A DNA stretch of 64,000 nt from Luscinia megarhynchos (GCA_034336665.1 JAPFBE010000003.1:359001-423000); one strand, 5' to 3'; shown: positions 11,791 through 20,759, counted from the stretch's first letter. A program made the numbers and translations. The notes: generated from the letters alone by a model not told the origin.

Positions 11791-12357
11791 CTAGTCGATG
11801 TAGCGCACGGTCACCAGCGGGCTGGCGAAGCGCACGTGGCGGCTGCGGCGCCGCGGGGCCAGCCGTGCCCAGCAGCCGGCCAGCAGCGCCCTCAGCGAGG
11901 AGCAGAGCTCCAGGAGCCCGCAGCCCGTCCTGCTGGCCTCGGGCTCCCCGGCCTCGGGCCGCGGCTGCGGGGCCCGGGGCAGCGGCAGGGAGCCCCTGGC
12001 CGCGCTCCGGCCCGGCCCCAGGGAGCCGCTGCCGCCCCGGGGCGCCGCGGGGCCGAGGGGCCGCGCTTCCCCGGGGGGCAGGAGCCAGGCCATGGCCCTG
12101 CAGCTGCTGCCCGCCTCCAGCTCCAGCAAGATGCTGCTGCCGGCAGTCCCTGCCCTGCCGTGGCGCCTGGGGCCCGCTCTCCCGGCCTTGGCTCTGTCCT
12201 TCCCGCCCGCCTTCGGCCGCTGCCGGCCGCGGCCCTGCGGCCCCTCCTTGCCCCCCTTGAGCCCCACGGGCACCTCAGGCTGGGCTGCCCTGCAGCCCCT
12301 CTGCATCCACCGGGGCAGCTGTGCCTGCAGCTCCTTGCACTGCTCCTCCAAGAGCAC
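11791..12357 (-). CDS. Copy A: paralogue of B, 3' coding part with C-terminal RHVRF motif (5' end unresolved)
   Basis: An open frame of 188 codons ending at TAG (11,793-11,791). It shares SQVLLEEQCKELQAQLPR and AMAWLLPPG with copy B and ends RRRSRHVRFASPLVTVRYID. An acceptor-like CTCCCAG lies at its start, but similarity to B continues upstream of it, so the exon boundary is unclear. A TATA box sits 220 bp upstream, but no in-frame ATG or membrane exon like that of B is found between them. It is either a gene whose first exon I cannot place, or a pseudogene. Confidence 0.4.
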   Translation of the reverse strand: MLLEEQCKELQAQLPRWMQRGCRAAQPEVPVGLKGGKEGPQGRGRQRPKAGGKDRAKAGRAGPRRHGRAGTAGSSILLELEAGSSCRAMAWLLPPGEARPLGPAAPRGGSGSLGPGRSAARGSLPLPRAPQPRPEAGEPEASRTGCGLLELCSSLRALLAGCWARLAPRRRSRHVRFASPLVTVRYID

Positions 12358-12580
12358 CTGGGAGGTTGGGGTGAGCCGTGGGCGAAGGTCTTGGGGCACC
12401 CCATGGTACCATCCCTGGAGCTCCAGGTCACCAGCACAGGCCGGTGGAGAGGTTCCCCAGAGACCTGCAGGGTTCCAGTGAGGGGAATCCAACCCTGCTG
12501 GGATGGCAGAGGCCGAGGCTGTTGTCTGCCAAGACACTGCCAGATTGTTGTGCCCAGCACTATCCGCTCCTGTGGGGCCC

Positions 12581-12670
12581 CTTTTATAGCCTAGCAGTCC
12601 CCTGTGTGACATCATGGGGCAGCCAGACCCCTCTTTGTGACAGTGTAGGGCAGTCTGAAATCCCTTTGTG
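12581..12670 (-). promoter_or_regulatory. Copy A core promoter: TATA box with CRE-like TGATGTCA
   Basis: TATAAAAG on the minus strand at 12,588-12,581, TGATGTCA at 12,614-12,607, and two further TTTGTGACA motifs up to about 12,670. The modules match copy B but in a different order. Confidence 0.6.
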
Positions 12671-12795
12671 ACACCCAGGAGCCCATGGGAGAGCCCTCCC
12701 TGCCTCCGGTGCAGGGCTGTGAGAAAGGAACTTCTGAGATAATGGAAACAAATCAGAAAAAAAATTGGAAGGCAAAATACGAAATAGTAACGAGA

Positions 12796-14375
12796 AGTGT
12801 TGTGATGGGGGGGCTGTCCTGGGCACAGACCACCAAAGGAGGAGTTTTGGATTCCCGGGGAAGCAGGAGGGCAGGCAGCAGAAATGCAGGGGGATGGCCT
12901 TTGGAAGAAGCAAAGCCCGAGGTGACAGGGATGTCCTGAGGTCCTGCAGGGGTAAAACGAGAAGGGCCAAAGCCCCACCAGAACTTCATGTGGCTACTGC
13001 TGTGAAGGACAGTAAAACTTTTACAATTAATACCTTAGGTTTGGTTTGGTTGGGGTATATTTTTGTTCACTTGTTTTTCACTGCTGAGAGGAAACACTGA
13101 GACACAGGATGAGGCAGCCTGAGGGACCAGGCCTGCAGAGTTTGGTTTGGCAGAGCCAGGCCCTGCTGACCGAGCCGAGCTGCCCTCCCAGCACGGGGTG
13201 CCCGGTGCAGGCCAGGGCCGGGCTGGCAGTGGTGGCCAGGCTGGCAGTGGCCGGGCTGTGGCTGGGCTCTGGTGGTCCCAGCATGGGTTGTGGTCGGGCT
13301 GGCAGTGGCCGGGCTGTGGCCAAAGAGGCAGTGGCTGGGCTATGGCTGGGCTGGCAGTGGCTGGGCTGGCAGTGGCTGGGCTGGCAGAAGCTGAGCTATG
13401 GCTGGGCTGGCACTGGCTGGGCTATGGCTGGGCTGTGGCTGGCAGTGGCCGAGCTGGCAGAAGCTGGTCTATGGCTGTTCTGGCTGTGGCTGGGCTCTGA
13501 CTGGGCTCTGGCTGGGCTCTGGCTGTGGCTGGGCTCTGGCTGTGGCTGGGCTCTGGCTGGGCTCTGGCTGTGGCTGGGCTGTGGCTGTGGCTGGGCTGTG
13601 GCTGGGCTCTGGCTCTGGCTGGGCTGTGGCTGTGGCTGGGTTCTGGCTGGGCTCTGGCTCTGGCTGGGCTCTGGCTGTGGCTGGGCTCTGGCCGGGCTCT
13701 GGCTGTGCCCCGGCGCTCAGCGGGCGGCGGGAGCAGCATCGGGGGCAGGCGGCGGCTGCACCAGGCCGCCAGGCACCCCCCGAGCCGCCGCAGCTTGCCC
13801 AGGGCCCGGCCCGGCCTCCCGCCCCGGCCCCGGGCGCTGGCAGCGGCTGCGGCCGCGGCCGGGCTCGAGGCAGCGCCGGGCCCCACCACGGGTCCGAGCT
13901 CGGCATGCTGAGCGCCAGCGCCAGCGAAGCCGCCGCTGCTGCTGCTGCTGCTGCTGCCGCCCGGCCAGCGGCCTCGGCCTCGGCCTCGCCTCGGCCACCA
14001 GCACGGGCGCCGGGGATGAACCAGGCCATGGCCGCTGTCGCCGCCGCCGCGCTCGGCTCCGGGGAGCCGCCCGCCCGGCCGAGGCCTCGGCTCCGGCCCC
14101 CGCGGCCTCTGGGCGCCCGCGTGCCCGCCCGGGCCCCCTGCTGGCCACGGCCCCGCGGCCCCTCCTGGCTTCCCCAGCGAGCCCGGCTCCGCCCGGGCGC
14201 CCTCGGGTCAGCGCCGGGCCGCCCCCTCGGCATCCTCGGGCCCCGGGGCAGCCGGGCCTGCAGCTCCTGGCGCTGCTCCTCGAACAGCAGCTGGGAGTCG
14301 CGGCAGCTGCGGATGAACCTGGGGAAACGCCTGCTGGAGCTCATGGAGCTGCGTGGGGAGCTGCCATGGGGCAGC
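12796..14375. repeat. Left arm of large inverted duplication
   Basis: This segment is the reverse complement of 14,985-16,793. The match runs from the unique flank near 12,796 through the 3' flank and exon 2 of copy B. The arms differ in length of the internal GGCTGTGGCT repeat and by the 501-bp insertion in the right arm. Confidence 0.85.
13225..13715. repeat. GGCTGTGGCTGGGCT-type minisatellite (within copy B 3' part)
   Basis: Degenerate 6- and 15-bp units of GGCTGTGGCTGGGCT and GGCTCTGGCT cover this stretch. Read on the minus strand it encodes the S/P/A/Q/E repeats at the C-terminus of copy B. A shorter version is at 15,655-15,900 in copy C. Confidence 0.8.
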
Positions 14376-14470
14376 TCCCTGTCTGCTGATGTCTGTGCCC
14401 TGTCCACGTTGCTCTGCCCCTCCAGCCGGCCTCTCGCTGTGCTTGGATGCTTCGAGCTCTGACGGATTCT
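13469..14470 (-). CDS. Copy B, exon 2: GC-rich basic/proline-rich protein (unrecognised)
   Basis: The acceptor TTCTTGCAG joins exon 1 in phase 0 and the frame stays open for about 334 codons. The most gene-like part is RRFPRFIRSCRDSQLLFEEQ followed by RQELQARLPRG, a basic then amphipathic helical segment shared with copies A and C. Later parts are R/G/P-rich, with AMAWFIPGA, a polyalanine tract from a GCT microsatellite, and a C-terminal PATAQPE-type repeat encoded by a minisatellite. A second frame carries ALGKLRRLGGCLAAWCSRR, which resembles the C-terminal part of copy A, so the true C-terminal frame is uncertain. It could be a decaying gene. Confidence 0.4.
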   Translation of the reverse strand, partial: RIRQSSKHPSTARGRLEGQSNVDRAQTSADRELPHGSSPRSSMSSSRRFPRFIRSCRDSQLLFEEQRQELQARLPRGPRMPRGRPGADPRAPGRSRARWGSQEGPRGRGQQGARAGTRAPRGRGGRSRGLGRAGGSPEPSAAAATAAMAWFIPGARAGGRGEAEAEAAGRAAAAAAAAAAASLALALSMPSSDPWWGPALPRARPRPQPLPAPGAGAGGRAGPWASCGGSGGAWRPGAAAACPRCCSRRPLSAGAQPEPGQSPATARAQPEPEPSQNPATATAQPEPEPSHSPATATAQPQPEPSQSPATARAQPQPEPSQSPVRAQPQPEQP

Positions 14471-14607
14471 CTGCAAGAACCACAGATGGGTGAGACAAGA
14501 GCAGCTCCCCAGAATGCTCCTCATTGTCGTGCCACACACGCCACACCGACTCACCCCAAACCCACAAGGCCCAGCCCGGCCCACACAGCACATCAGAGGC
14601 CACCTAC

Positions 14608-14712
14608 CCACAGACACTTGTCCCGCAGCATGACCGTGACCAGGATGAGCTGCAGCACCACCATGGTGATTGCCACCACCTCACCCATGGTGAAGATGTT
14701 GAGGAGCCCCAT
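14608..14712 (-). CDS. Copy B, exon 1: short N-terminus with one membrane helix (unrecognised family)
   Basis: The ATG at 14,712 opens 35 codons: MGLLNIFTMGEVVAITMVVL, then a hydrophobic run to VMLRDKCLW, ending at a GTAGGT donor in phase 0. The hydrophobic stretch of about 20 residues followed by RDK looks like a single type-III or signal-anchor helix. A TATA box lies 94 bp upstream. I do not recognise the family. Transcription is inferred from the promoter and splice sites only. Confidence 0.5.
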
Positions 14713-14805
14713 GGCACCGGCCCTGTCGCGGTGAAGAGGCTCCCCAGTGGCGGGGGCAGAGGCTCTGGTGATGCCAGTCCATGGTGTCACCATGTCCCAT
14801 AGTCC

Positions 14806-14880
14806 CTTTTATACCCCAGCAGGGGGGCCAGAGGCCCCTTTGTGACAGTGTGGGGCAGGAGAGCCCTGTGTGTGACATCA
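14806..14880 (-). promoter_or_regulatory. Copy B core promoter: TATA box with upstream CRE-like sites
   Basis: On the minus strand TATAAAAG lies at 14,813-14,806. Upstream are TTTGTGACAGTGT-type motifs (about 14,838-14,852, given as plus strand) and a CRE-like TGATGTCA (14,880-14,873). Copy A has the same modules. Confidence 0.6.
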
Positions 14881-14984
14881 CAGCGCAGGCAGAGAGCGCT
14901 GTACAGAGGGACGGGGGCCGTGCCCTCGCGCCAGGCTGCCCGGATGGGGCGCCCCGGGAGGGCACAGCGGGGCGCTGGGCAGCC

Positions 14985-15995
14985 GCAGCCCCCCATGGCA
15001 GCTCCCCAGGCAGCCCCATGAGCTCCAGCAGGCGTTTCCCCAGGTTCATCCGCAGCTGCCGCGACTCCCAGCTGCTGTTCGAGGAGCAGCGGCAGGAGCT
15101 GCAGGCCCGGCTGCCCCGGGGCCCGAGGATGCCGAGGGGCGGCGGCGCGGCCCGGCCCGAGGCGCCGGCGGAGCCGGGGCTCGCGGGGGGCCAGGAGGGG
15201 CCGCGGGGCCGTGGCCAGCAGGGGCCCGGGCCGGGCACGGGCGCAGAGGCCGCGGGGGCCGGAGCCGAGGCCTCGGGCCGGGGCGGCGGCGGCTCCCCGG
15301 AGCCGGAGCGCGGCGGCGGCGACGCGGCCATGGCCTGGTTCATCCCCGGCGCCGTGCTGGTGGCCGAGGCCGAGGCCGAGGCCGAGGCCGCGGGCGCGGC
15401 GGGCGGCAGCAGCAGCAGCAGCAGCGGCGGCTCGCTGGCGCTGGCGCTCAGCATGCCGGGCTCGGACCCGTGGTGGGGCCCGGCGCTGCCCCCCGGGCCC
15501 GCGGCCGCAGCCGCAGCCGCTGCCCGCGCCGGGGCCGCGGGGCCGGGAGCCGGGCCGGGCCCTGGGCAAGCTGCGAGCGCGGCTCGGGGGGTGCCTGGCG
15601 GCCTGGTGCAGCCGCCGCCTGCCCCCGTGCTGCTCCCGCCGCCGCTGAGCGCCAGAGCCCAGCCAGAGCCGGGGCACAGCCAGAGCCCAGCCAGAGCCCA
15701 GCCACAGCCACAGCCACAGCCAGCCGGGCCAGCTCGCCACTGCCAGCCACAGCCCAGCCATAGCCCAGCCACTGCCAGAACAGCCACTGCCAGAACAGCC
15801 TCTGCCAGCCCAGCCCCAGCCCAGCCAGGACCACCAGAGCCCAGCCACAGCCCGGCCACAGCCCGGCCTCTGCCAGCCCAGCCATCACAGCCAGCCCGGC
15901 CCTGGCCAGCGCCGGGCACCCCGTGCTGGAGGGCAGCGGCCCGGCCAGCAGGGCCTGGCTCTGCCAAACCCATGCTCTGCAGGCTTCATCCATAA
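14985..15995 (+). pseudogene. Copy C: inverted duplicate of B exon 2, lacking exon 1
   Basis: On the plus strand the frame reads SSRRFPRFIRSCRDSQLL and FEEQRQELQARLPRG, then AMAWFIPGAVLVAEAEAEAE, a serine/alanine microsatellite and P/A-rich repeats, open to 15,995. It mirrors copy B exon 2 and its 3' flank but has no counterpart of B exon 1 or of the B splice acceptor. The other frame ends LGGCLAAWCSRRLPP then CCSRRR and a stop at 15,648. Probably a duplicated fragment; expression from the divergent B promoter region cannot be excluded. Confidence 0.45.
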
Positions 15996-16069
15996 AAACC
16001 AGTACAAAAAAACCAACCCCAATCCCTGAGGTATTATTTGTAAAAGTAAATTTTACTGTGTTTCACAGC

Positions 16070-16570
16070 CTTAACCTCTAATCCTTCTTCCTAGCCCCGC
16101 TATTAGGGCTGGAGGCTGCAATGAACTCAGTGATTTTATGCAGAAAGACAATCTGACCCGATTGTTCAGGAACTGAAAGCTTTAATACTTGAAAATAACC
16201 AACAGTAGGTCAAACAGTTTGTACCGAACAAACCAGGAGAGATGGTGCAGGGAGGCCTGTTCCATCCACGATGGCGAAGGGACAAAAGCAGATGTTGAGC
16301 ATAACAGGGGTATTTGTAAACTTGGAGGAGGGGAGGAATTAGGGCAGAGTTTAGGGAGGAGGTCCATTAGGGAAGGGCAATTAGGAATATTAAAATTATT
16401 GCAGCAAAAAGGAACCAGTGCTAACAAGAGAAGCAGAGAACTTTCTAGCAATGATCAACATACTCGAACTGGAGGATTCTGGAGGTGGTTTTTTACTCAC
16501 CACTTCTGGAGGGTTTTCCCACAGCTTTAAGCCATGGCCATCTGCACTTGTCTTGGACCTGACTCCAACA
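16070..16570 (-). mobile_element. 501-bp insertion with 6-bp target duplication, probably a solo LTR
   Basis: Flanked by direct repeats CACAGC (16,064-16,069 and 16,571-16,576) and absent from the left arm, where the empty site is continuous. On the minus strand it begins TGTTGGAGTC and contains an ATTAAA signal. Size and 6-bp duplication suit a retroviral LTR, although the other end lacks a clear CA. Confidence 0.65.
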
Positions 16571-16919
16571 CACAGCAGTAGCCATGTGCAGTTCTGGTGG
16601 GGCTTTGGTCCTTCTCATTTTCCCCCTGCAGGACCTCAGGACATCCCTGTCACCTCGGGCTTTGCTGCCCCTTCTTCCAAAGGCCATCCCTCTGCATTTC
16701 TGCTGCCTCCCTCCTGCTCCCCTGGGAATCCAAAACTCCTCCTTTGGTGCTTGCTGTGCCCAGGACAGCCCCCCCACCACAACACCCACCAGTCCTGGAG
16801 AGTTTATCATCTCCCTTCCCTTACCGTCCCCCCACCCCCCCCAGGACCCCCCTCCCTGGGCCAGCACCCTTGTCACGGACAGCAGGGGCAGGACACACGG
16901 TTCATTTCCAGTTCCACGG

Positions 16920-16925
16920 TTTATT
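16920..16925 (-). terminator. CHRNA10: Candidate CHRNA10 poly(A) signal
   Basis: AATAAA on the minus strand about 265 bp past the stop codon, just before the right arm of the inverted duplication. Confidence 0.5.
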
Positions 16926-17190
16926 TCCAGTTTGATGGATTTCTCAGGTGCAGGATGCCCCAGGGAGGATGGGGGTGCCCACTGTGGTACAGTCAGTCAG
17001 GGCTGGGACCCCTCAGCCCTGCAGCCGGGGGTCCACCGGAGGTCTGGCACCTCTTCCCAGGGATGGTGCAGCTCCTGCCTGCAGCTTTGGGGGAGACCAG
17101 GGACATTTGGGGGGACCAGGGACATTTGGGGGGCACCAGGGACTTTTGTGGCACCCTCAGCCACCCTGGGGGCTCGCAGCGCTGGCTCCA

Positions 17191-17657
17191 TCAGGCAGCG
17201 TTGCCCAGGACCAGCACGCTCATGAGGAAGACCATGAGGAAGAAGACCCACATGAAGAAGCGATCCATCACCTTGGCCACCTTCTTCCACTCGCCGGTGC
17301 GGCGCTGGTTGGCGCGGTGGCGGCGGAAGCAGCCGGCGATGTACCCGACGTGGCTGAGCAGGGCGCGGTGGTGGCACAGGCAGTGCCCCCGGGGGCAGCC
17401 CGGCCCCTCCGCGCCCCCCTGCCCCTCGGCCGGGCTCTCCCCCGCTCCCTCCGCGTCCCCCGCCGCCCGCCGGGGGCTCTTGCAGCTCTCGCCCACCTCG
17501 TAGACGCAGCAGAGCCGCGCCATGTGGTGCAGGATGAGGCGCCGCGCCCAGGGGGGCACCGGCCGCGCCCCCGGCCCGCAGTGGTGCACGTTCATGATGA
17601 AGATGGTGAGCGCGGTGGAGGCCGTGATCATGGTCATGGTGGCGATGTAGTATTTCC
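17191..17657 (-). CDS. CHRNA10: CHRNA10 exon 5 (TM3, cytoplasmic loop, TM4, stop)
   Basis: Encodes [20 protein letters not shown] (TM3), a GC-rich cytoplasmic loop, [20 protein letters not shown] (TM4) and the stop at 17,193-17,191. TGA follows GNAA. Confidence 0.94.
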
Positions 17658-19498
17658 CTGCGGGGGCAGCGGGGCTGGCGGGGGGCGCGGGGGGTTCTGA
17701 ACCCCTCGGGGGTCCTGCCCCCCACCCGTGCCACAGCCCAGCCCCAGCCCAGCCCCGGCACAGCCCCCGGCCCGCCCGGGGCGCACCGCGCTCACCGATG
17801 AGCGGGACGCTCTCGGCCGGCGGCATGCTCTCGGCCACCAGCAGCTGGAACACGGTGAGGGCCAGCAGCACCGTCACCCCCAGAGACACCTTCTCCCCCG
17901 AGTCGGCCGGCAGGTAGAAGCCCAGCGGGGCCAGGAAGGAGACCATGATGCAGGGCAGGAGCAGGTTGAAGATGTAGAAGGAGGCGCGGCGGCGCAGCAG
18001 CAGGGTGTAGGTGACGTCGGGGTAGGGCTCGGAGCAGCAGCCGTAGGTGATGACGTTCCTGGTGGCCGGCATGCCCAGCACCTCCCACTCCACGTTCTCC
18101 ACGAAGTCCGTCAGGGTCCCGCTGTCCAGCTGGTTGCGCAGGTCGAGCTGGTTGCCGTTGTAGGTCCAGGAGCCGAAGGTGAGGCGGCACTGCTGCCCGT
18201 CGAAGGGGAAGTAGGACACGTCCACCTTGCAGGAGCTCTTGGTGATGGCGGGCGAGTCCCACCTGATGTGCCCGTCCGAGCGCAGCACCACGTTGGTCTC
18301 CATGGAGCCGCCGAAGCGCTCGTCGGCGCTGGGCGCGGAGGGGTGGCCGTGGGGCCGCTGGCAGCCCCTGGCTGTCCCCTCGGTGGCGAGGGGTCAGTCC
18401 CAGGCACGGCCGGCTGCTGCCGGCACCCCCGCCCCCACCTCTCCCGGATCTCCCCCTCCAGGACCCTCCTGCTCCCGGCCCAAGGCCGGCAGCGCCCGAG
18501 CAGCCCCCAGCCCCGGAGCCCCAGCACAACGCACTTGTTGTAGAGGATGATGTCCGGCCGCCACACGTAGCTGCTGGGGATGCGGATGCTGTCGATGCCG
18601 CCGTACTCGTCCTTGTCCCAGGCCAGGTGCGCGTCCAGCCACGTCTGGCGGACCCACAGGTAGGAGGTGAGCACCTGGTTCCTCTCGTCCTGCCGAGGGG
18701 AGAGGGTGGCCGTGGGGCAATGGTCCGCGGTGCCGCCCCCGCGCCCCTCGGCCCGCGGCCCCGCGGCCTCTCCGAGCGCCCCGCGGAGCCGAGCTGGGTT
18801 CGAGGGGCTCCTGCTGGTTCTGGGGGGAGCTGGGCTGTCTGCAAAGCGCTCTGAGCCGGCTCCAGGGCAGCCGGGCTGGTGTGGGGTGGGTCCGGGCTGG
18901 TTTCAAGGGCAGAGCGGCAGCGCGGGGTCGAGCAGGACCCGCTGCAGAGGGGCAGAGCGCGGTGCTGGTGCCCGGCGCTCGGTCCCGGTACCCGGTGCGG
19001 TGCCCGGTGCTGTGCCCGGTGCCCTGTGCTGTGCCCGGTGCGTGCCCAGCGCTCACCATGTCGATGATCTGGGACAAGGTGACCTGGAGGGCTGACGTTG
19101 AGGGCCCGGTCCGTGTCGTCCACGGGGCGCAGGGCGCTGGAGTAGTTGGCGAAGAGGTCGTGGAGCAGTTTGTAGGCGAACCTGCCCTGCGCCCCCCGGC
19201 AGCCTGCGAGAGCCGGAGCGGGGCTCGGAGGGGCCGCGCTGCAGCCGGAGCCCCCGGGGATCCCCGGGATCGGTAACGGGGACCCTCGGCAGCTGGGAGG
19301 GACGGGGGAGCACGGCGGGACCCCTCCCCGGGATTCCCCGTGTCCCTCCTCCCGCCAGCCCGAGCCCCCATCCCCGGGATCCCCTGTCTCGGGGGGATGT
19401 GGAGGGGGGTCCGCGCCCCCCGGGCCCCGCTGCTCACCCGGGGCCGGGAGGAGTCCGGCGAGGCAGAGGGCGAGGCACAGGCGAGCTCCGGGCTCCAT
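17191..19498 (-). CDS. CHRNA10: CHRNA10: nicotinic acetylcholine receptor alpha-10 subunit, five exons
   Basis: A Cys-loop ligand-gated cation channel subunit; the family member forms alpha9/alpha10 receptors at efferent synapses on hair cells. Exons (minus): 19,438-19,498, 19,057-19,203, 18,535-18,689, 17,796-18,328, 17,657-17,191, about 453 residues, the normal length. Visible parts: signal peptide ([20 protein letters not shown]), ligand-binding domain with [14 protein letters not shown] and GSWTYNGNQ, the Cys-loop [15 protein letters not shown], the alpha-type vicinal cysteines in [13 protein letters not shown]1-TM3, a cytoplasmic loop, and TM4 ending GNAA. Adjacency to NUP98 matches the mammalian order and favours CHRNA10 over CHRNA9. 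Exon 2 carries one apparent extra base. Confidence 0.94.
17796..18328 (-). CDS. CHRNA10: CHRNA10 exon 4 (Cys-loop, TM1, TM2)
   Basis: Encodes [19 protein letters not shown], the Cys-loop, the vicinal CC of loop C, TM1 ([20 protein letters not shown]) and the pore-lining TM2 ([20 protein letters not shown]) to VPLIG. Confidence 0.95.
18535..18689 (-). CDS. CHRNA10: CHRNA10 exon 3
   Basis: Encodes [17 protein letters not shown] through [15 protein letters not shown], the conserved core of the extracellular domain. Phase 2 out, donor GTGCGT. Confidence 0.93.
19057..19203 (-). CDS. CHRNA10: CHRNA10 exon 2 (start of ligand-binding domain, +1 frame break)
   Basis: Encodes [20 protein letters not shown] through [14 protein letters not shown] run (plus-strand GGG, 19,089-19,091) then shifts the frame, and [11 protein letters not shown] continues in the next frame. 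Removing one C gives 146 nt and phase 0 into exon 3. Confidence 0.88.
19438..19498 (-). CDS. CHRNA10: CHRNA10 exon 1 (signal peptide)
   Basis: A 61-nt exon with the ATG at 19,498, encoding a short hydrophobic leader rich in leucine and alanine. Phase 1 before GTGAGC. Confidence 0.85.
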
Positions 19499-19539
19499 CC
19501 CGCCGCAGGTGCGGGGACACGGGGGGGCGGTGACGTCAG

Positions 19540-20140
19540 GGCGGGGACAGGCGGGGGGGCACGGCCGGGGGACACGGTGGGTGACCCCCGCGGGGCCGGG
19601 GGGGGCCCCGGAGGCAGCCGAGCCCCTTTTGGGATGGGTCTGGGAGGCACTGGGGGCTGCCCAGCCCCTGACCCGGGACGGGGACACCGGGACACCGGGA
19701 CACCGGGGCACCGGGCCGGGGCAGGAGCCGAGGGCGGCTGGTGCAGCCCGGGAGTGGAGTGACAAGGGACAGCAAGGGACATCCCGCTCCCCGGTGTTAG
19801 GAAAGAGCGAGGGAAGGGAAGGGGCAGGTAATTCCCGTTCGGTGAGGAAATCCCGGGAGGTTGAGGGGCACGAACCAGGAGATGAAGCAGCGAGGGGCAG
19901 CGCTGCACGGGGGAGCCGGAGCATCCCCAGCCCCGTCCCCAGCCCCAGCTCCAGCCCCGGCTCCATCCCCATCCCCATCCCCGTCCCCGTCCCCGTCCCC
20001 ATCCCCAGCCCCAGCCCCAGCCCCGGGGCAGCCGCCGGCTCCTCTCCCCGGCGCCTCCTGGCACCTTTCCCACGCCGAGCCCCGGCGGCAGATGCCGAGC
20101 GGTTTTGAGGCCGCAGGTTTTGTTTCCAGGCGGTGAATTA
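19540..20140. other. CHRNA10 upstream region with GC-rich simple repeats
   Basis: GC- and CpG-rich. Contains CCGGGACACCGGGACA and, at 19,925-20,050, CCAGCCCCAGCCCC/CCATCCCCGTCCCC runs. No TATA box is clear; this is probably the CHRNA10 promoter region. Confidence 0.45.
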
Positions 20141-20254
20141 TTCATCCCAGCCCGTCCCGCCCGGGCCGGAGCCGCAGGGGCCGCTCAGGCCCAATTACAG
20201 TAATGGAAGGAGGTGAGGCTGCAGTGACCTGGCCCCTGCACACAGCCAGTGTCA

Positions 20255-20500
20255 CCTGAACGTGCCAGGGACACGGACAGTTCCCACTGTCCCAGGCTGC
20301 TCCTGCCCCAATGTCCATCCTTGGGCACTGCCAGGGATCCAGGGGCAGCCACAGCTGCTCTGGGCACCCTGTGCCAGCCCTGCCCACCCTGCCAGGGAAC
20401 AATTCCTGCCCAGTTCCCACCCAGCCCTGCCCTCTGGGATCCCTGGCATCCCTGCCCTTGTCCCCAGTCCCTCACCAGCTTTTACAGGAGCCCCTTTCAG
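20255..20500 (-). mobile_element. CR1 LINE 3' fragment
   Basis: Reverse-complement CR1 block (CCACTGTCCCAGGCTGCTCC, AGGGATCCAGGGGCAGCCAC) between CHRNA10 and NUP98. Confidence 0.8.
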
Positions 20501-20759
20501 TACTAAAAGGCCACAATCTGGTTTATCTGGGTTCCCCAGACTCTGTTCTAGTGTCTGAGTGACTTTTCCTCCCAAGATTCTGAAGGAGCCTACCCAGATC
20601 ACCAGCAAAAGGCAAGGCAGGATTATATCAGGCACTCCCAGGCTTCTCCCCACCCACCCAGCCCAACCACGCCAGGGTGACACAGCAAAGGCCACACCCA
20701 CCCACCAACCCAAACCCTGCCTTAAAAACCAAAGGAACCCATGGGAGTACTATAAACAT

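Larger units (their letters stand above)
14985..16793. repeat. Right arm of large inverted duplication
   Basis: Reverse complement of the left arm. The arms face each other across a spacer of about 610 bp that holds copy B exon 1 and promoter. The outer end reaches almost to the CHRNA10 3' UTR. Confidence 0.85.

Noticed and set aside
12360..12978. 395-codon ORF extending copy A upstream
   Set aside because: Runs through the TATA promoter and the non-coding left end of the inverted duplication. Only the part below about 12,360 is shared with copy B as protein.
17191..19498. CHRNA9 instead of CHRNA10
   Set aside because: Adjacency to NUP98 and the extracellular/TM sequence fit CHRNA10 better, although the two are close relatives.
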